A stretch of 19,940 nucleotides of DNA from CAMBDS01 sp964355675 (lineage in GTDB: Bacteria > Electryoneota > AABM5-125-24 > Hatepunaeales > Hatepunaeaceae): assembly GCA_964355675.1 (NCBI GenBank), contig CAYHEC010000050.1:1-19940 (forward strand), in the 5' to 3' direction. Of the stretch, positions 1 to 7,066 are shown in pieces. The notes under the pieces were generated by a model. That model was not told the DNA's origin. It was given only the letters and a program-made list of their open reading frames with translations, and did no database searches. Made by a program: the position numbers and the translations under genes. Numbering within the stretch: position 1 is the stretch's first letter; the number at the start of each line of letters is the position of its first letter.

Positions 1-60
1 CAGGTCCAAAATATCACGAGGGCGGCTTGATTTTCAAGACAGTCGCTCCAAGAGCCAAAC

Positions 61-1026
61 TTACCTGAAATCCACCACCCCGTTGACGTGATTCGCCCGG
101 CTGTAAACATGGCACACTGAACACGAGCCCTGCTGTTCGGGCGTAGTATGGTTCGTCGGTGGCAAAGAGTGGCATGAACCGCACTCCGTCTGGCTTGAAC
201 CCTCCGTCCATTGCACTACAGCAGCATTGCCGCCGTCGAATGCCCCATGACAGTAAACCGACGAGCACGTCCCCTCGGTTCGATTCCAGACCGGCGTCAC
301 TCGCCCAGAATTCGTCGCCAAAGCACTGAACGTCAAGTCGGCAACTCCTATGGTCGTCGTGTCGATGTGCAGAGGGTCGTCGAAGCTTCCCAACTGGTGG
401 TGGCAGTCACTACACGAAATTCCTTCCGAAATCGACCTGCCATTCAAATGCGCTTGATGTGCGCCCACGGTGACAAGATCGGTCGAAGTCCCGCCTAATA
501 AGTCTGCTGGAGGAGCCGATGAACTTGCTCCGCCATGGCACGTCCGGCAACCAAGCGGCCCGCTGTTGCTAGTGTGGCAGGTGAAGCAGGAGATCGTCGT
601 GGTGTCGGTGAGCATTTTAGCGGTGCGGAAATCAGCCCCGTGGCACGCCTTGCACTCGCCAATCTGCCAGCCCTTCTGCTGAATATAGGTCTGATGGAGA
701 TTTGCTGTTCCGGCTCCGCTCCAGCCAACCGGGTGCGGGAATTGGCTATGACAGCCGAAGCACGAGACGCCGGTGGCAACCTTGGAGCCGAATTCGCCGT
801 GGCATTCGAGGCAGGCTTGGTAGCCTTCCGGAGTTCCTCTATCAGCGAGGAATTTTCCGTGGAAATTCGCCGAGCTTGTGTCAGCCCAGCCAGACGGATG
901 CGCCGTCCGCTCCGGCTCCGACGCCTTCTCCGCACATCCGGTCAACGAAAAAACGACAACTATTGATAACAGCCCAACACTCCACTTGAGCACTTGAGCA
1001 CTTGAGCACTTGAACACTATTTTCAT
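61..1026 (-). CDS. Multihaem c-type cytochrome lipoprotein (9 haem motifs, CxxxxCH type)
   Basis: Likely surface- or outer-membrane-anchored electron carrier. The ATG at 1026 is chosen because it overlaps the stop of the upstream cytochrome as ATGA; an in-frame start 24 bases upstream would lie inside that gene. The 321-residue product has a hydrophobic signal ending in a lipobox (LTGC, Cys31). I count eight CxxCH motifs (CLECH, CFGCH, CKACH, CFTCH, CRTCH, CSDCH, CGSCH, CSVCH) and one CX4CH (CSSVYCH). The C-terminal order CX4CH, CGSCHSLPP, CxxCH, HVNGVVD is typical of the Geobacter CxxxxCH/CxxCH domain family. It is the last gene of a beta-barrel/cytochrome/cytochrome operon, so it is the candidate external member of an outer-membrane conduit. 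An 8-bp tandem repeat encodes part of the signal n-region. Haem attachment is inferred from motifs; outside exposure is inferred from the operon. Confidence 0.88.
   Translation of the reverse strand: MKIVFKCSSAQVLKWSVGLLSIVVVFSLTGCAEKASEPERTAHPSGWADTSSANFHGKFLADRGTPEGYQACLECHGEFGSKVATGVSCFGCHSQFPHPVGWSGAGTANLHQTYIQQKGWQIGECKACHGADFRTAKMLTDTTTISCFTCHTSNSGPLGCRTCHGGASSSAPPADLLGGTSTDLVTVGAHQAHLNGRSISEGISCSDCHHQLGSFDDPLHIDTTTIGVADLTFSALATNSGRVTPVWNRTEGTCSSVYCHGAFDGGNAAVVQWTEGSSQTECGSCHSLPPTNHTTPEQQGSCSVCHVYSRANHVNGVVDFR
983..1017. repeat. 8-bp tandem repeat (CACTTGAG, four copies) in a cytochrome signal-peptide coding region
   Basis: Units at 983-990, 991-998 and 999-1006 are identical, 1007-1014 differs at the last base, and 1015-1017 begins a fifth copy. 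It lies 9 bases inside the start of the lipoprotein cytochrome and encodes residues 4-15 of its signal region. Eight is not a multiple of three, so gain or loss of one unit would shift the frame just after the start codon. Confidence 0.8.
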
Positions 1027-1937
1027 TGGTGACACCCCGCGCTGAAGCAAGTCGGTTGTTGGGCTGAATTCGCGTGACAGATGATACAGCTTTCCAGGTC
1101 TGTCTCACCCTTGATGGCATGCATCCCGCCTTTGGATGCGCTGGTTAGCAAGGTTGCCCAGCCCGGATTGCTGTGATTTGAAGGCATTACCTTATTTTGA
1201 GCATGGCACGGTGCGCAGAACGATTCGGCTTCATGACAACTCTGGCAGTCGGCAAAACCGCCACCGCGAACGAACGCCGTGCTGTGAACGAAGTTCCTCG
1301 GATGCGGCATCCCGAACTCGGCGCCTTCGTGGCATTTGGTGCAGGACGTCTTAGCGCCGGGGGCTTCATGGCACATCGCGCACTCAGTTAGATTGAATTG
1401 AGATTCTTCGCCATGTTCTTTCTGCCAGTTGACCTTGTGCGTTGCGGGCGAATTAAGTGCGCCGGTCGTGTGGCACTGCTGGCAAGCCGGAGCCGCGCCT
1501 TTATCGGCATGACAGGTTGCACATGCCTTCATGTCGGGGTATTTTGCGCCGACCTCGGCTTTGGCAGATTGAACAGCGTGACATTCTTCGCAGGAGACTT
1601 TTGGCGTGTGAAGTTTGTGCGAAAATGCTTCGTAGCCCTTGCCAGCATGGCTCAGCGGTGCGATATTCGACGGGTCGGGATGGCACATTTTGCAACCATC
1701 TTCAGACTCAACGTCGTGGCACTCGGCGCAGACGCCCATGCCTGGGATCAGTTGATCAGTACCACTCGAAGATTGTTGCGCTCCTGCATGGCAGGTGGCG
1801 CACTCAACTCCAACCTCCTGAACATGTAGTTTATGATCGAACCTCAGCGGTACACCGGGCGGAGTGGATTTTCCTATAGCCGCGACTATCAGAAAAAGCG
1901 CCGCCACCGCGAAGGGCAGTAAATATGTTTTTTTCAT
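1023..1937 (-). CDS. Periplasmic multihaem c-type cytochrome (12 haem motifs)
   Basis: A 304-residue electron-transfer protein with a basic N-terminus and one hydrophobic segment (residues 5-21), which could be a cleaved signal or a retained anchor. I count eleven CxxCH motifs (CATCH, CAECH, CKMCH, CEECH, CATCH, CQQCH, CAMCH, CTKCH, CQSCH, CAPCH, CIICH) and a C-terminal CX4CH (CFSAGCH). FDHKLH and FSHKLH segments resemble the distal His ligands of cytochrome c7 and NrfB-like repeats (family knowledge). The ATG overlaps the stop of the upstream beta-barrel gene (ATGA), and its own stop overlaps the next cytochrome start (ATGA), so the three genes look translationally coupled. Expected role: carry electrons across the periplasm to the outer-membrane barrel. 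I assign no named homologue. Confidence 0.9.
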   Translation of the reverse strand: MKKTYLLPFAVAALFLIVAAIGKSTPPGVPLRFDHKLHVQEVGVECATCHAGAQQSSSGTDQLIPGMGVCAECHDVESEDGCKMCHPDPSNIAPLSHAGKGYEAFSHKLHTPKVSCEECHAVQSAKAEVGAKYPDMKACATCHADKGAAPACQQCHTTGALNSPATHKVNWQKEHGEESQFNLTECAMCHEAPGAKTSCTKCHEGAEFGMPHPRNFVHSTAFVRGGGFADCQSCHEAESFCAPCHAQNKVMPSNHSNPGWATLLTSASKGGMHAIKGETDLESCIICHANSAQQPTCFSAGCHQ

Positions 1938-3133
1938 AGACCGTACCGCATTTTGAAGGTTAGCAGGCCTCTAATGTCTGATTTGAGTTCGCCGGTTTGG
2001 AATTGTTCGACGCGACACTCAAGATCGGCAATCGATGAGACAGGGTAGGTTAGTCCGAGACTGTTGGCCCATTCCTCAGTTGACTCCGTGTTCCAGGCGC
2101 TGTCCCAACGGTCGAAATTCACCGCAACATTCCAGTTGAGTCGATGGATCAGCCTGCCTCCGGCGTTGAACCACCCACCGAATTGGTTCATATCGTCGCC
2201 GGTCTGCAAACGGATTCCGATCTCACCCATGTCGCATGATACTGATGCGAATATCCTGTCGAGATCTCCCGCTTCGCGAAACCTTCTGGTGACGCCGAGG
2301 CCAAGCCACAGATCGCCGGTCGTCAGACGATATCTGGCGGTCAGTCCGGCGAGTTTCGTCGGTGCGGCTTCATATTGTGCGAAGAATGAGTCCTGGTAGA
2401 TGCGGTAGCGGCGCTCGGAGTAGCGGAGACCGAACTGAAGGTCCTTCTTCGGCTTGTATATAACACCGTACATCCAGTCTCGCACCGACGATTCCTTGCT
2501 GTCGTAACCGACACGAGCGTCCCAGCCGAACTTAGTAAGCCTCCGGCAACGAAGCCTCAGCGTTGTCACTTGGTCATCGACATCGCCGCTCTTGAAGCGC
2601 GACACGTGGTCGAGCTTCCAAGTAGGTCCGCGGGGGATTACTCCTTCCAAGAGAACAGCGGCGCGATTACGTTCGGGCAGGCTTGATGTTTCAGTTCGAT
2701 AGATGGGATAGTACTCGGACCCGAACGCCAGTGTGGCGCGGAATGGTCTGGTTGGAAAAGCTATCTCTACACCATTTATCGGTGAGAAGCCGCCAGCTCG
2801 AGCCATAAAACGCCCCAGCCGGAAATCGATCCTGTCCTTGATAATTTTTCTTGAAAGTATCAACGTCGTGATTCTTCCATCTTCATGGCCTTTAGCCGGA
2901 GAATTCGAATCACGAAATTCGCCGCTGAATACAAGTTTCCAGCCTTTCGACATGAACGATGGATTCATCTCTCCTGAAATAGCCTGGGTGAAGATGTACT
3001 TGTTATTCTTGCCGGCGTCCTGATACATATAATAGTCGGAGCGCAGACTGCCAGCCAAGCCCCCCGCGATAACGGGAGAGGCAGACCACACTAACCCGAC
3101 CAGAACCAGTAGTAGAATGTAATACCGTCGCAC
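1934..3133 (-). CDS. Outer-membrane beta-barrel protein, candidate porin of a porin-cytochrome complex
   Basis: About 400 residues. A signal peptide (MVRRYYILLL... ending near VIAG) is followed by alternating polar/aromatic strands throughout, with many Arg, Tyr and Trp, and a terminal strand LTFKMRYGL. No enzymatic motif or haem motif is visible. Two starts are possible: TTG at 3136 and GTG at 3133. A GAGGA ribosome site at 3141-3145 sits 4 bases from the TTG and 7 from the GTG, so I prefer GTG. It is the first gene of the operon and is followed by two multihaem cytochromes with ATGA overlaps, the composition of porin-cytochrome conduits (MtrAB/Pcc type, established knowledge). I cannot show homology to MtrB or OmbB. 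An ordinary porin co-transcribed with cytochromes remains possible. Confidence 0.75.
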   Translation of the reverse strand: MRRYYILLLVLVGLVWSASPVIAGGLAGSLRSDYYMYQDAGKNNKYIFTQAISGEMNPSFMSKGWKLVFSGEFRDSNSPAKGHEDGRITTLILSRKIIKDRIDFRLGRFMARAGGFSPINGVEIAFPTRPFRATLAFGSEYYPIYRTETSSLPERNRAAVLLEGVIPRGPTWKLDHVSRFKSGDVDDQVTTLRLRCRRLTKFGWDARVGYDSKESSVRDWMYGVIYKPKKDLQFGLRYSERRYRIYQDSFFAQYEAAPTKLAGLTARYRLTTGDLWLGLGVTRRFREAGDLDRIFASVSCDMGEIGIRLQTGDDMNQFGGWFNAGGRLIHRLNWNVAVNFDRWDSAWNTESTEEWANSLGLTYPVSSIADLECRVEQFQTGELKSDIRGLLTFKMRYGL

Positions 3134-3198
3134 CAAACGCTCCTCAATTATTTGTCGTTAGACAAGATGCTTATTTGACGTCTCTGTGTATGTTATTC

Positions 3199-3213
3199 GC
3201 AACCTTTGTGCCA
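3199..3213 (-). promoter_or_regulatory. Sigma-54 (RpoN) promoter candidate for the porin-cytochrome operon
   Basis: Read on the minus strand the site is TGGCAC, five bases (AAAGG), then TTGC. This gives the invariant GG and GC of -24/-12 promoters with 10 bases between them. Only the W after TTGC is off consensus (G). A start about 12 bases downstream would leave a leader of about 55 bases before the operon. A short imperfect palindrome around GATCGAGATC (3229-3238) lies just upstream and could bind an activator, but that is speculative. Confidence 0.6.
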
Positions 3214-3296
3214 GAATGTCCTATCCTTGATCGAGATCGATAGTAATAATTTAAGCGGAATTGCACTCAATTTCGCGCGATAAATCGCCAATAAGG

Positions 3297-3575
3297 GGGC
3301 TCGTAAACGGCCCCTACGCGACAAACGGCGGGCTCGTAAACCGGNNNNNNNNNNNNNNNNNNNNNNNNNNNNNNNNNNNNNNNNNNNNNNNNNNNNNNNN
3401 NNNNNNNNNNNNNNNNNNNNNNNNNNNNNNNNNNNNNNNNNNNNCCCCTACGCGAGGTGGCACGTAGACAGACGGGGCTCGTAAACGGCCCCTACGCGAT
3501 AAACGGCGGGCTCGTAAACGGCCCCTACGCGAGGTGGCACGTAGACAGACGGGGCTCGTAAACGGCCCCTACGCG
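3297..3575. repeat. Array of CTCGTAAACGGCCCCTAC hairpin repeats, interrupted by the scaffold gap
   Basis: Complete or partial copies lie at about 3297-3320, 3330-3344 (cut by N), 3445-3454 (right end only), 3475-3498, 3508-3531 and 3552-3575. Each can fold: GGGGC pairs with GCCCC, and CGT pairs with ACG across an AA loop. Spacers alternate between a short form ending AAACGGC and a 20-base form (AGGTGGCACGTAGACAGACG), so the array also repeats at a higher order. Two more copies occur at 17717-17740 and 17756-17779. The rest of the 3137-3647 intergenic stretch holds the sigma-54 site and no gene. Confidence 0.85.
3345..3444. other. Scaffold gap of exactly 100 N
   Basis: Positions 3345-3444 are N. 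A run of exactly 100 is a conventional placeholder for unknown length, and it lies inside a repeat array, a common reason for an assembly break. The true length and copy number here are unknown. Confidence 0.97.
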
Positions 3576-3647
3576 AGTTAGATCGGGAAGTGAGTTGAAT
3601 TATTCAATCAATTGCCATACATCGTCCCTACACCCAAAATATCGTGC

Positions 3648-5027
3648 CTAAAAGAATATAAATGTCACCACCAGAAATGCGGGGATCAAGATGCAGATAC
3701 TCCAAGCCATGTACCCGAAGAAACTCGGCATCTTAACGCCGAATTCACTGCAAATGGAACGCACCATGAAGTTGGGGGCGTTGCCGATATAGGTGTTTGC
3801 CCCCATAAATACCGCACCACAAGAAATTGCTTTCAGGAACGCGATAAAATTCTGCGCCTGAGGATGTTCAAGCGCTCCGCTTAGAATTTGCGACGCTTCC
3901 AGTTCACTCAAACCCGTCTGCCCTAAAGCAAGATTATAAAAAGCAAGGTAAGTTGGAGCATTATCGAGAAAACTTGAGAGAGCTCCGCTCATCCAAAAGT
4001 AGTGCCAGCCCTCAGTTATCCTTGCTATAAAAAAACCGAAGTGCCCATGAATGCCTGCCTTCAGGATCATCAATACCGGGATGATGGTAACGAAAATCCC
4101 AAAGAATAACCAGGCGACTTCTTTCATCGCGTTCCAGCCGAAGTCGTTTTCGTGACGCACCCGCGGATCAGTGTACCTTAGCGAAAGCAATCCCATCAAA
4201 ATGATCAGTGCGTCGCGCGCCAAGTCCTGCCAAGCAAACCCAATGCCCCCTATCTCGAATCCCCCCGGCTCCCACAAGCCAGAAATCAGTACTGCCGCCA
4301 GAATTCCGATCAAGAAGATTATGTTCTGGAATCCCTCAAGCCTTAAAGGGTGCTTTTTAGCAAACTTGATAGCGGTTTCCGGAAGGCCGTGATCGCGTCT
4401 GTAGTAGATCGTATCCAGAATGAAGAATATTAGCAGTACCAGTCCCGCCACTACAAGAAATTCTGGCATCAGTTTCATCGTCCAGAAGAATGGTACTCCA
4501 TGCAAAAAACCAAGAAATAGCGGTGGATCGCCGAGTGGCGTCAGGATCCCTCCGATGTTCGAAACGAGAAAGATAAAAAAAACAAAGATGTGTGTTTTAT
4601 GTTTGCGTTCACGATTTGCTCGCAAAAGAGGCCGGATCAGAAGCATCGACGCCCCGGTCGTTCCCATCCACGAGGCTAACAGTGTCCCAAAAATCAGGAT
4701 CATCAGATTGACGGTTGGCGTCCCGACTAGCGTTCCCTTCAGGAATATCCCTCCCGACACCGTGTACAATCCCCACAAAAGAACGATGAAGGGAACATAG
4801 TCGAGCACCATAACTTTAGCAAGCTCATGCGCCGCAACCTCCTGATAGGCAATCAACAACGGAACCGCTAACAGAATTGCCCACATTCCAACAACCTTCT
4901 TATAATGGTCGTGCCAAAAATGTGGCGTAAGAAGTGGAAAGAGGGCTATGGAGAGTAGAATCCCCACAAAAGGAATACCGCTCCAAAGAGGAAGACTCTC
5001 CATCATCAATTCAATTTGCTGTTCCAA
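3648..5027 (-). CDS. NhaD/CitMHS_2-type sodium:proton antiporter-like membrane transporter
   Basis: A 459-residue inner-membrane protein with about a dozen hydrophobic segments. Recognisable ion-transporter-superfamily signatures are NIGGILTPLGDPPLF near the middle, SSFLDNAPTY, and GANTYIGNAPNFMV near the C-terminus. These suit the Na+/H+ antiporter group related to NhaD and arsenite/citrate carriers (COG1055-like). Sodium-proton exchange is the family expectation; the real substrate cannot be read from sequence. The start at 5027 is TTG, with an AAAAGGAA ribosome site a few bases upstream; ATGs further in have no clear site. It follows nuoN on the same strand after 92 bases and could be co-transcribed with it. 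The stop is TAG at 3648. Confidence 0.85.
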   Translation of the reverse strand: MEQQIELMMESLPLWSGIPFVGILLSIALFPLLTPHFWHDHYKKVVGMWAILLAVPLLIAYQEVAAHELAKVMVLDYVPFIVLLWGLYTVSGGIFLKGTLVGTPTVNLMILIFGTLLASWMGTTGASMLLIRPLLRANRERKHKTHIFVFFIFLVSNIGGILTPLGDPPLFLGFLHGVPFFWTMKLMPEFLVVAGLVLLIFFILDTIYYRRDHGLPETAIKFAKKHPLRLEGFQNIIFLIGILAAVLISGLWEPGGFEIGGIGFAWQDLARDALIILMGLLSLRYTDPRVRHENDFGWNAMKEVAWLFFGIFVTIIPVLMILKAGIHGHFGFFIARITEGWHYFWMSGALSSFLDNAPTYLAFYNLALGQTGLSELEASQILSGALEHPQAQNFIAFLKAISCGAVFMGANTYIGNAPNFMVRSICSEFGVKMPSFFGYMAWSICILIPAFLVVTFIFF

Positions 5028-5090
5028 AGGTTCCTTTTAGAGATCACGCGTATTTCGCAGAGCTTAGCTCGGTGGATTTAGGCCCTGATC

Positions 5091-5118
5091 CTTAAGCCCT
5101 GAGCCTTAAGCCCTGAGC
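5091..5118. repeat. 7-bp-period tandem array next to the nuoN stop codon
   Basis: CTTAAGCCCTGAGC occurs twice head to tail (5091-5104, 5105-5118), with a partial copy before it (GCCCTGATC, 5082-5090). The 14-bp unit divides into related heptamers CTTAAGC and CCTGAGC. The array ends one base from the nuoN stop codon and resembles the arrays before smpB and before the prenyl synthase. Confidence 0.7.
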
Positions 5119-5119
5119 C

Positions 5120-6613
5120 TCATCTCTCTGCCACCGTCGGTAGCGGCGTCGCAACCTCCGATCCCCCTGTATTGGCGAGTTTTCGGATCCCTCCCGGCAT
5201 TAATCCCAGCACCACAATTGTCAACGCACAAAATGCAATCACGAACGCCGATGCAGGCGCTCGCATCGACCCAGCGGGAGCTGTTTGCGGCTTCATATAC
5301 ATGAATACCACCAGTCTCAGATAGTAGAAGGCTGAGATCACGCTGTTCATAACCGCGATCACGACAAGCCAAATATAACCGGCTTTCACTGCCGCTGAAA
5401 AGACGAATAGTTTGCCGAAGAACCCAGCTGTCGGGGGAATTCCGGCGAGTGAGATCATAAAAACGGTCATCGCCAGCGCGTAGATCGGCTTCTGTCCGGC
5501 AAGCCCCTGATAATCACTTAGTTGATAGTCGCCATTCTCGCGGGCGCGGTTGACAAGGATTGCTACGGAAAAGGCTCCCAAGTTCATCAGATAATAAGCG
5601 GCAAGGTAGAAAAGCATCCCCGACGCCGCAGATTCACGCACTGATGTATTGCCCGCCGCAAGCACCGCCAGCAGAAGGTATCCGGCATGCGAGATCGAGG
5701 AATAAGCAAGCATCCGCTTGACGTCGCGTTGTGAGATGGCGATGATGTTGCCGACAGTCATCGTAAGTGCCGCGACCATCCATAACGCCGGACCCCAAGC
5801 GGCGGAAAGATCGGGCAACGCCCACCCCATAAGCCTGATCGTCGCCGCGATCGCGGCGGCTTTCGGCCCCGCTGACATGAAAGCCGTCACTGGCGTCGGA
5901 GCGCCTTGATAGACGTCCGGCGACCAGAAATGGAACGGTACAGCGGCAACCTTGAATAACATTCCGATTAGAATTAGGCCGACTCCCGCCAACAAAATTA
6001 CTGGTTTTTCGGTTCCCATCCCGGCAATCACCGTGGCGATTTCGCTGAAGTTCGTCTTCCCGCCGGTTGATCCGTAAAGGAGCGCCATTCCATAGAGCAA
6101 AAATCCCGAAGCGAATGCTCCCAATAGCAAGTACTTCAGCGACGCTTCGGATGATCTGGGGCGATCGTGCCTCAGTCCGGCAAGGATATAGAGCCCCACT
6201 GACATCGTTTCGATGCCGAGAAACAGCGTCACGAGATCGGTTGCCGCGGCGAGCACCATCATGCCAATCGTCGTCAACAGCATCAGCGCATAGTATTCGC
6301 CGTGCCGGAAGCTCTTTCCCTCGAAGTACTCCTGGCTCATCAGCGTCGTCAATACTGCCACGCCTAACAGCACAACTTTCAGGAATGCTGTGAACCCATC
6401 GACCGCGATCATGCCGTTGAAAGCGCCAGTCGGGAATTCGGAAGTGGTGAGTACGGCGATGACTGTAGTCAGGAGAAGTCCGGCGAGAGTAATGCCTTGC
6501 AGGACGCTGGCTTTACGGGTGAAAAAGAGTTCCACCAACAGGACGACGGCGGCGAGCACGAGCAGGCTGATCTCGGGTGCGATTGCGGACAGGTCTGATA
6601 AATTGAAGGGCAT
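5120..6613 (-). CDS. nuoN: NADH-quinone oxidoreductase subunit N
   Basis: Membrane-arm, antiporter-like subunit of respiratory complex I, taking part in proton translocation coupled to quinone reduction. The 497 residues are hydrophobic throughout with about 14 expected helices, close to the usual family length. Diagnostic stretches include LFLGIETMSVGLYIL, FHFWSPDVYQGAPTPVTAFMS and KRMLAYSSISHAGYLLL. The ATG at 6613 has a CAGGA ribosome site 7 bases upstream. nuoN is normally last in a nuo operon after nuoM. Here no nuo gene lies upstream; instead there is a noncoding stretch with repeats and then a divergent gene. This nuoN is therefore detached, with the antiporter as its only same-strand follower. 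Confidence 0.96.
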   Translation of the reverse strand: MPFNLSDLSAIAPEISLLVLAAVVLLVELFFTRKASVLQGITLAGLLLTTVIAVLTTSEFPTGAFNGMIAVDGFTAFLKVVLLGVAVLTTLMSQEYFEGKSFRHGEYYALMLLTTIGMMVLAAATDLVTLFLGIETMSVGLYILAGLRHDRPRSSEASLKYLLLGAFASGFLLYGMALLYGSTGGKTNFSEIATVIAGMGTEKPVILLAGVGLILIGMLFKVAAVPFHFWSPDVYQGAPTPVTAFMSAGPKAAAIAATIRLMGWALPDLSAAWGPALWMVAALTMTVGNIIAISQRDVKRMLAYSSISHAGYLLLAVLAAGNTSVRESAASGMLFYLAAYYLMNLGAFSVAILVNRARENGDYQLSDYQGLAGQKPIYALAMTVFMISLAGIPPTAGFFGKLFVFSAAVKAGYIWLVVIAVMNSVISAFYYLRLVVFMYMKPQTAPAGSMRAPASAFVIAFCALTIVVLGLMPGGIRKLANTGGSEVATPLPTVAER

Positions 6614-6637
6614 AGGTTATCCTGAAGACTCTTGGCA

Positions 6638-6680
6638 GGGGTAGGATTCAACCCACCCTTATTAAGGCTCTCGAACAAGT
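6638..6680. repeat. Degenerate copy of the GGGCGGGTTTCAACCCGCCC repeat upstream of nuoN
   Basis: GGGGTAGGATTCAACCCACCCTTATT... matches the layout of the copies at 19786-19862 (a G-rich arm, TTCAACCC, a C-rich arm, then a CTTGTT-like tail and a GAACAAG-like end). It is diverged but shows the family between genes on both sides of the window. Confidence 0.5.
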
Positions 6681-6777
6681 GAGAAAGTTACTCTCGAAAT
6701 CGGATTGACGCAACCGTAGAGAGGTCTGGCAAAGGCACGTTGTGCAAAATAGAGCGAAATGTTTTGCGGAGTTTAGA

Positions 6778-6947
6778 GTTCACCGCTTTGGTTTGAGTCT
6801 GTTGAAAAAGTCGGATTAACGGGCATTTTGCCCGGTAGAACGGGGCTCCGCACCCGTTTTGTTCGAACAATTCGTGCTTAGGTGGACGGGTACAGAGCCA
6901 CTTCCTACCGAGCCGTGAGGCTTTTTCAAAACTCTAAATCTGTGAAC
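6778..6947. mobile_element. MITE-like imperfect palindromic element (~170 bp), no coding capacity
   Basis: The ends are GTTCAC (6778-6783) and GTGAAC (6942-6947). Inside, GTTGAAAAAGTC (6801-6812) faces GGCTTTTTCAAAAC. The arm 6834-6856 (GGTAGAACGGGGCTCC...) pairs with 6887-6909 at 18 of 23 positions. A perfect 12-bp palindrome, TTGTTCGAACAA, is near the centre (6859-6870), and a small GGGC-ATTTT-GCCC hairpin lies at 6821-6833. No convincing ORF and no clear target-site duplication is visible. It could be a transposon derivative or a structured RNA element. Confidence 0.5.
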
Positions 6948-7006
6948 TATAACAGGAAATGAAATAATATATTGATTCATTTGGGAACAGTTAGGTAGAT
7001 ATGTAT

Positions 7007-7012
7007 TATAAT
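7007..7012 (+). promoter_or_regulatory. TATAAT -10-like hexamer before the cyclophilin gene
   Basis: A perfect TATAAT lies 54 bases before the preferred TTG start at 7067. No good -35 is at the right distance (TTGGGA at 6981 is 20 bases away), so this is a weak call. It supports transcription starting inside the region that a longer ORF from 7001 would treat as coding. Confidence 0.35.
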
Positions 7013-7066
7013 ACGATACAGAGTCGAATAGTCTCTACGATAAATTTTCAAATTTCAGGAGAAGCA

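Noticed and set aside
1..60. Terminator for the cytochrome operon at the left edge
   Set aside because: Only a weak CTTGA-TCAAG hairpin (degenerate repeat) without a T run is visible, so no terminator is called.
535..966. Plus-strand open frames opposite the lipoprotein cytochrome
   Set aside because: The minus strand carries nine haem motifs and a lipobox in one frame; plus-strand products have no features.
3297..3575. Possible CRISPR array (regular repeats around 3297-3575)
   Set aside because: Spacers are short, of two sizes, and themselves repeated; units are self-complementary; no cas gene is nearby.
6614..6777. tRNA or riboswitch upstream of nuoN
   Set aside because: No cloverleaf or known aptamer core could be recognised; the stretch holds only a degenerate repeat and plain sequence.
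7001..7066. Longer cyclophilin start at ATG 7001
   Set aside because: The extra 22 residues precede a normal signal peptide, contain a TATAAT, and lack a ribosome site; TTG 7067 has AGGAGAAG.
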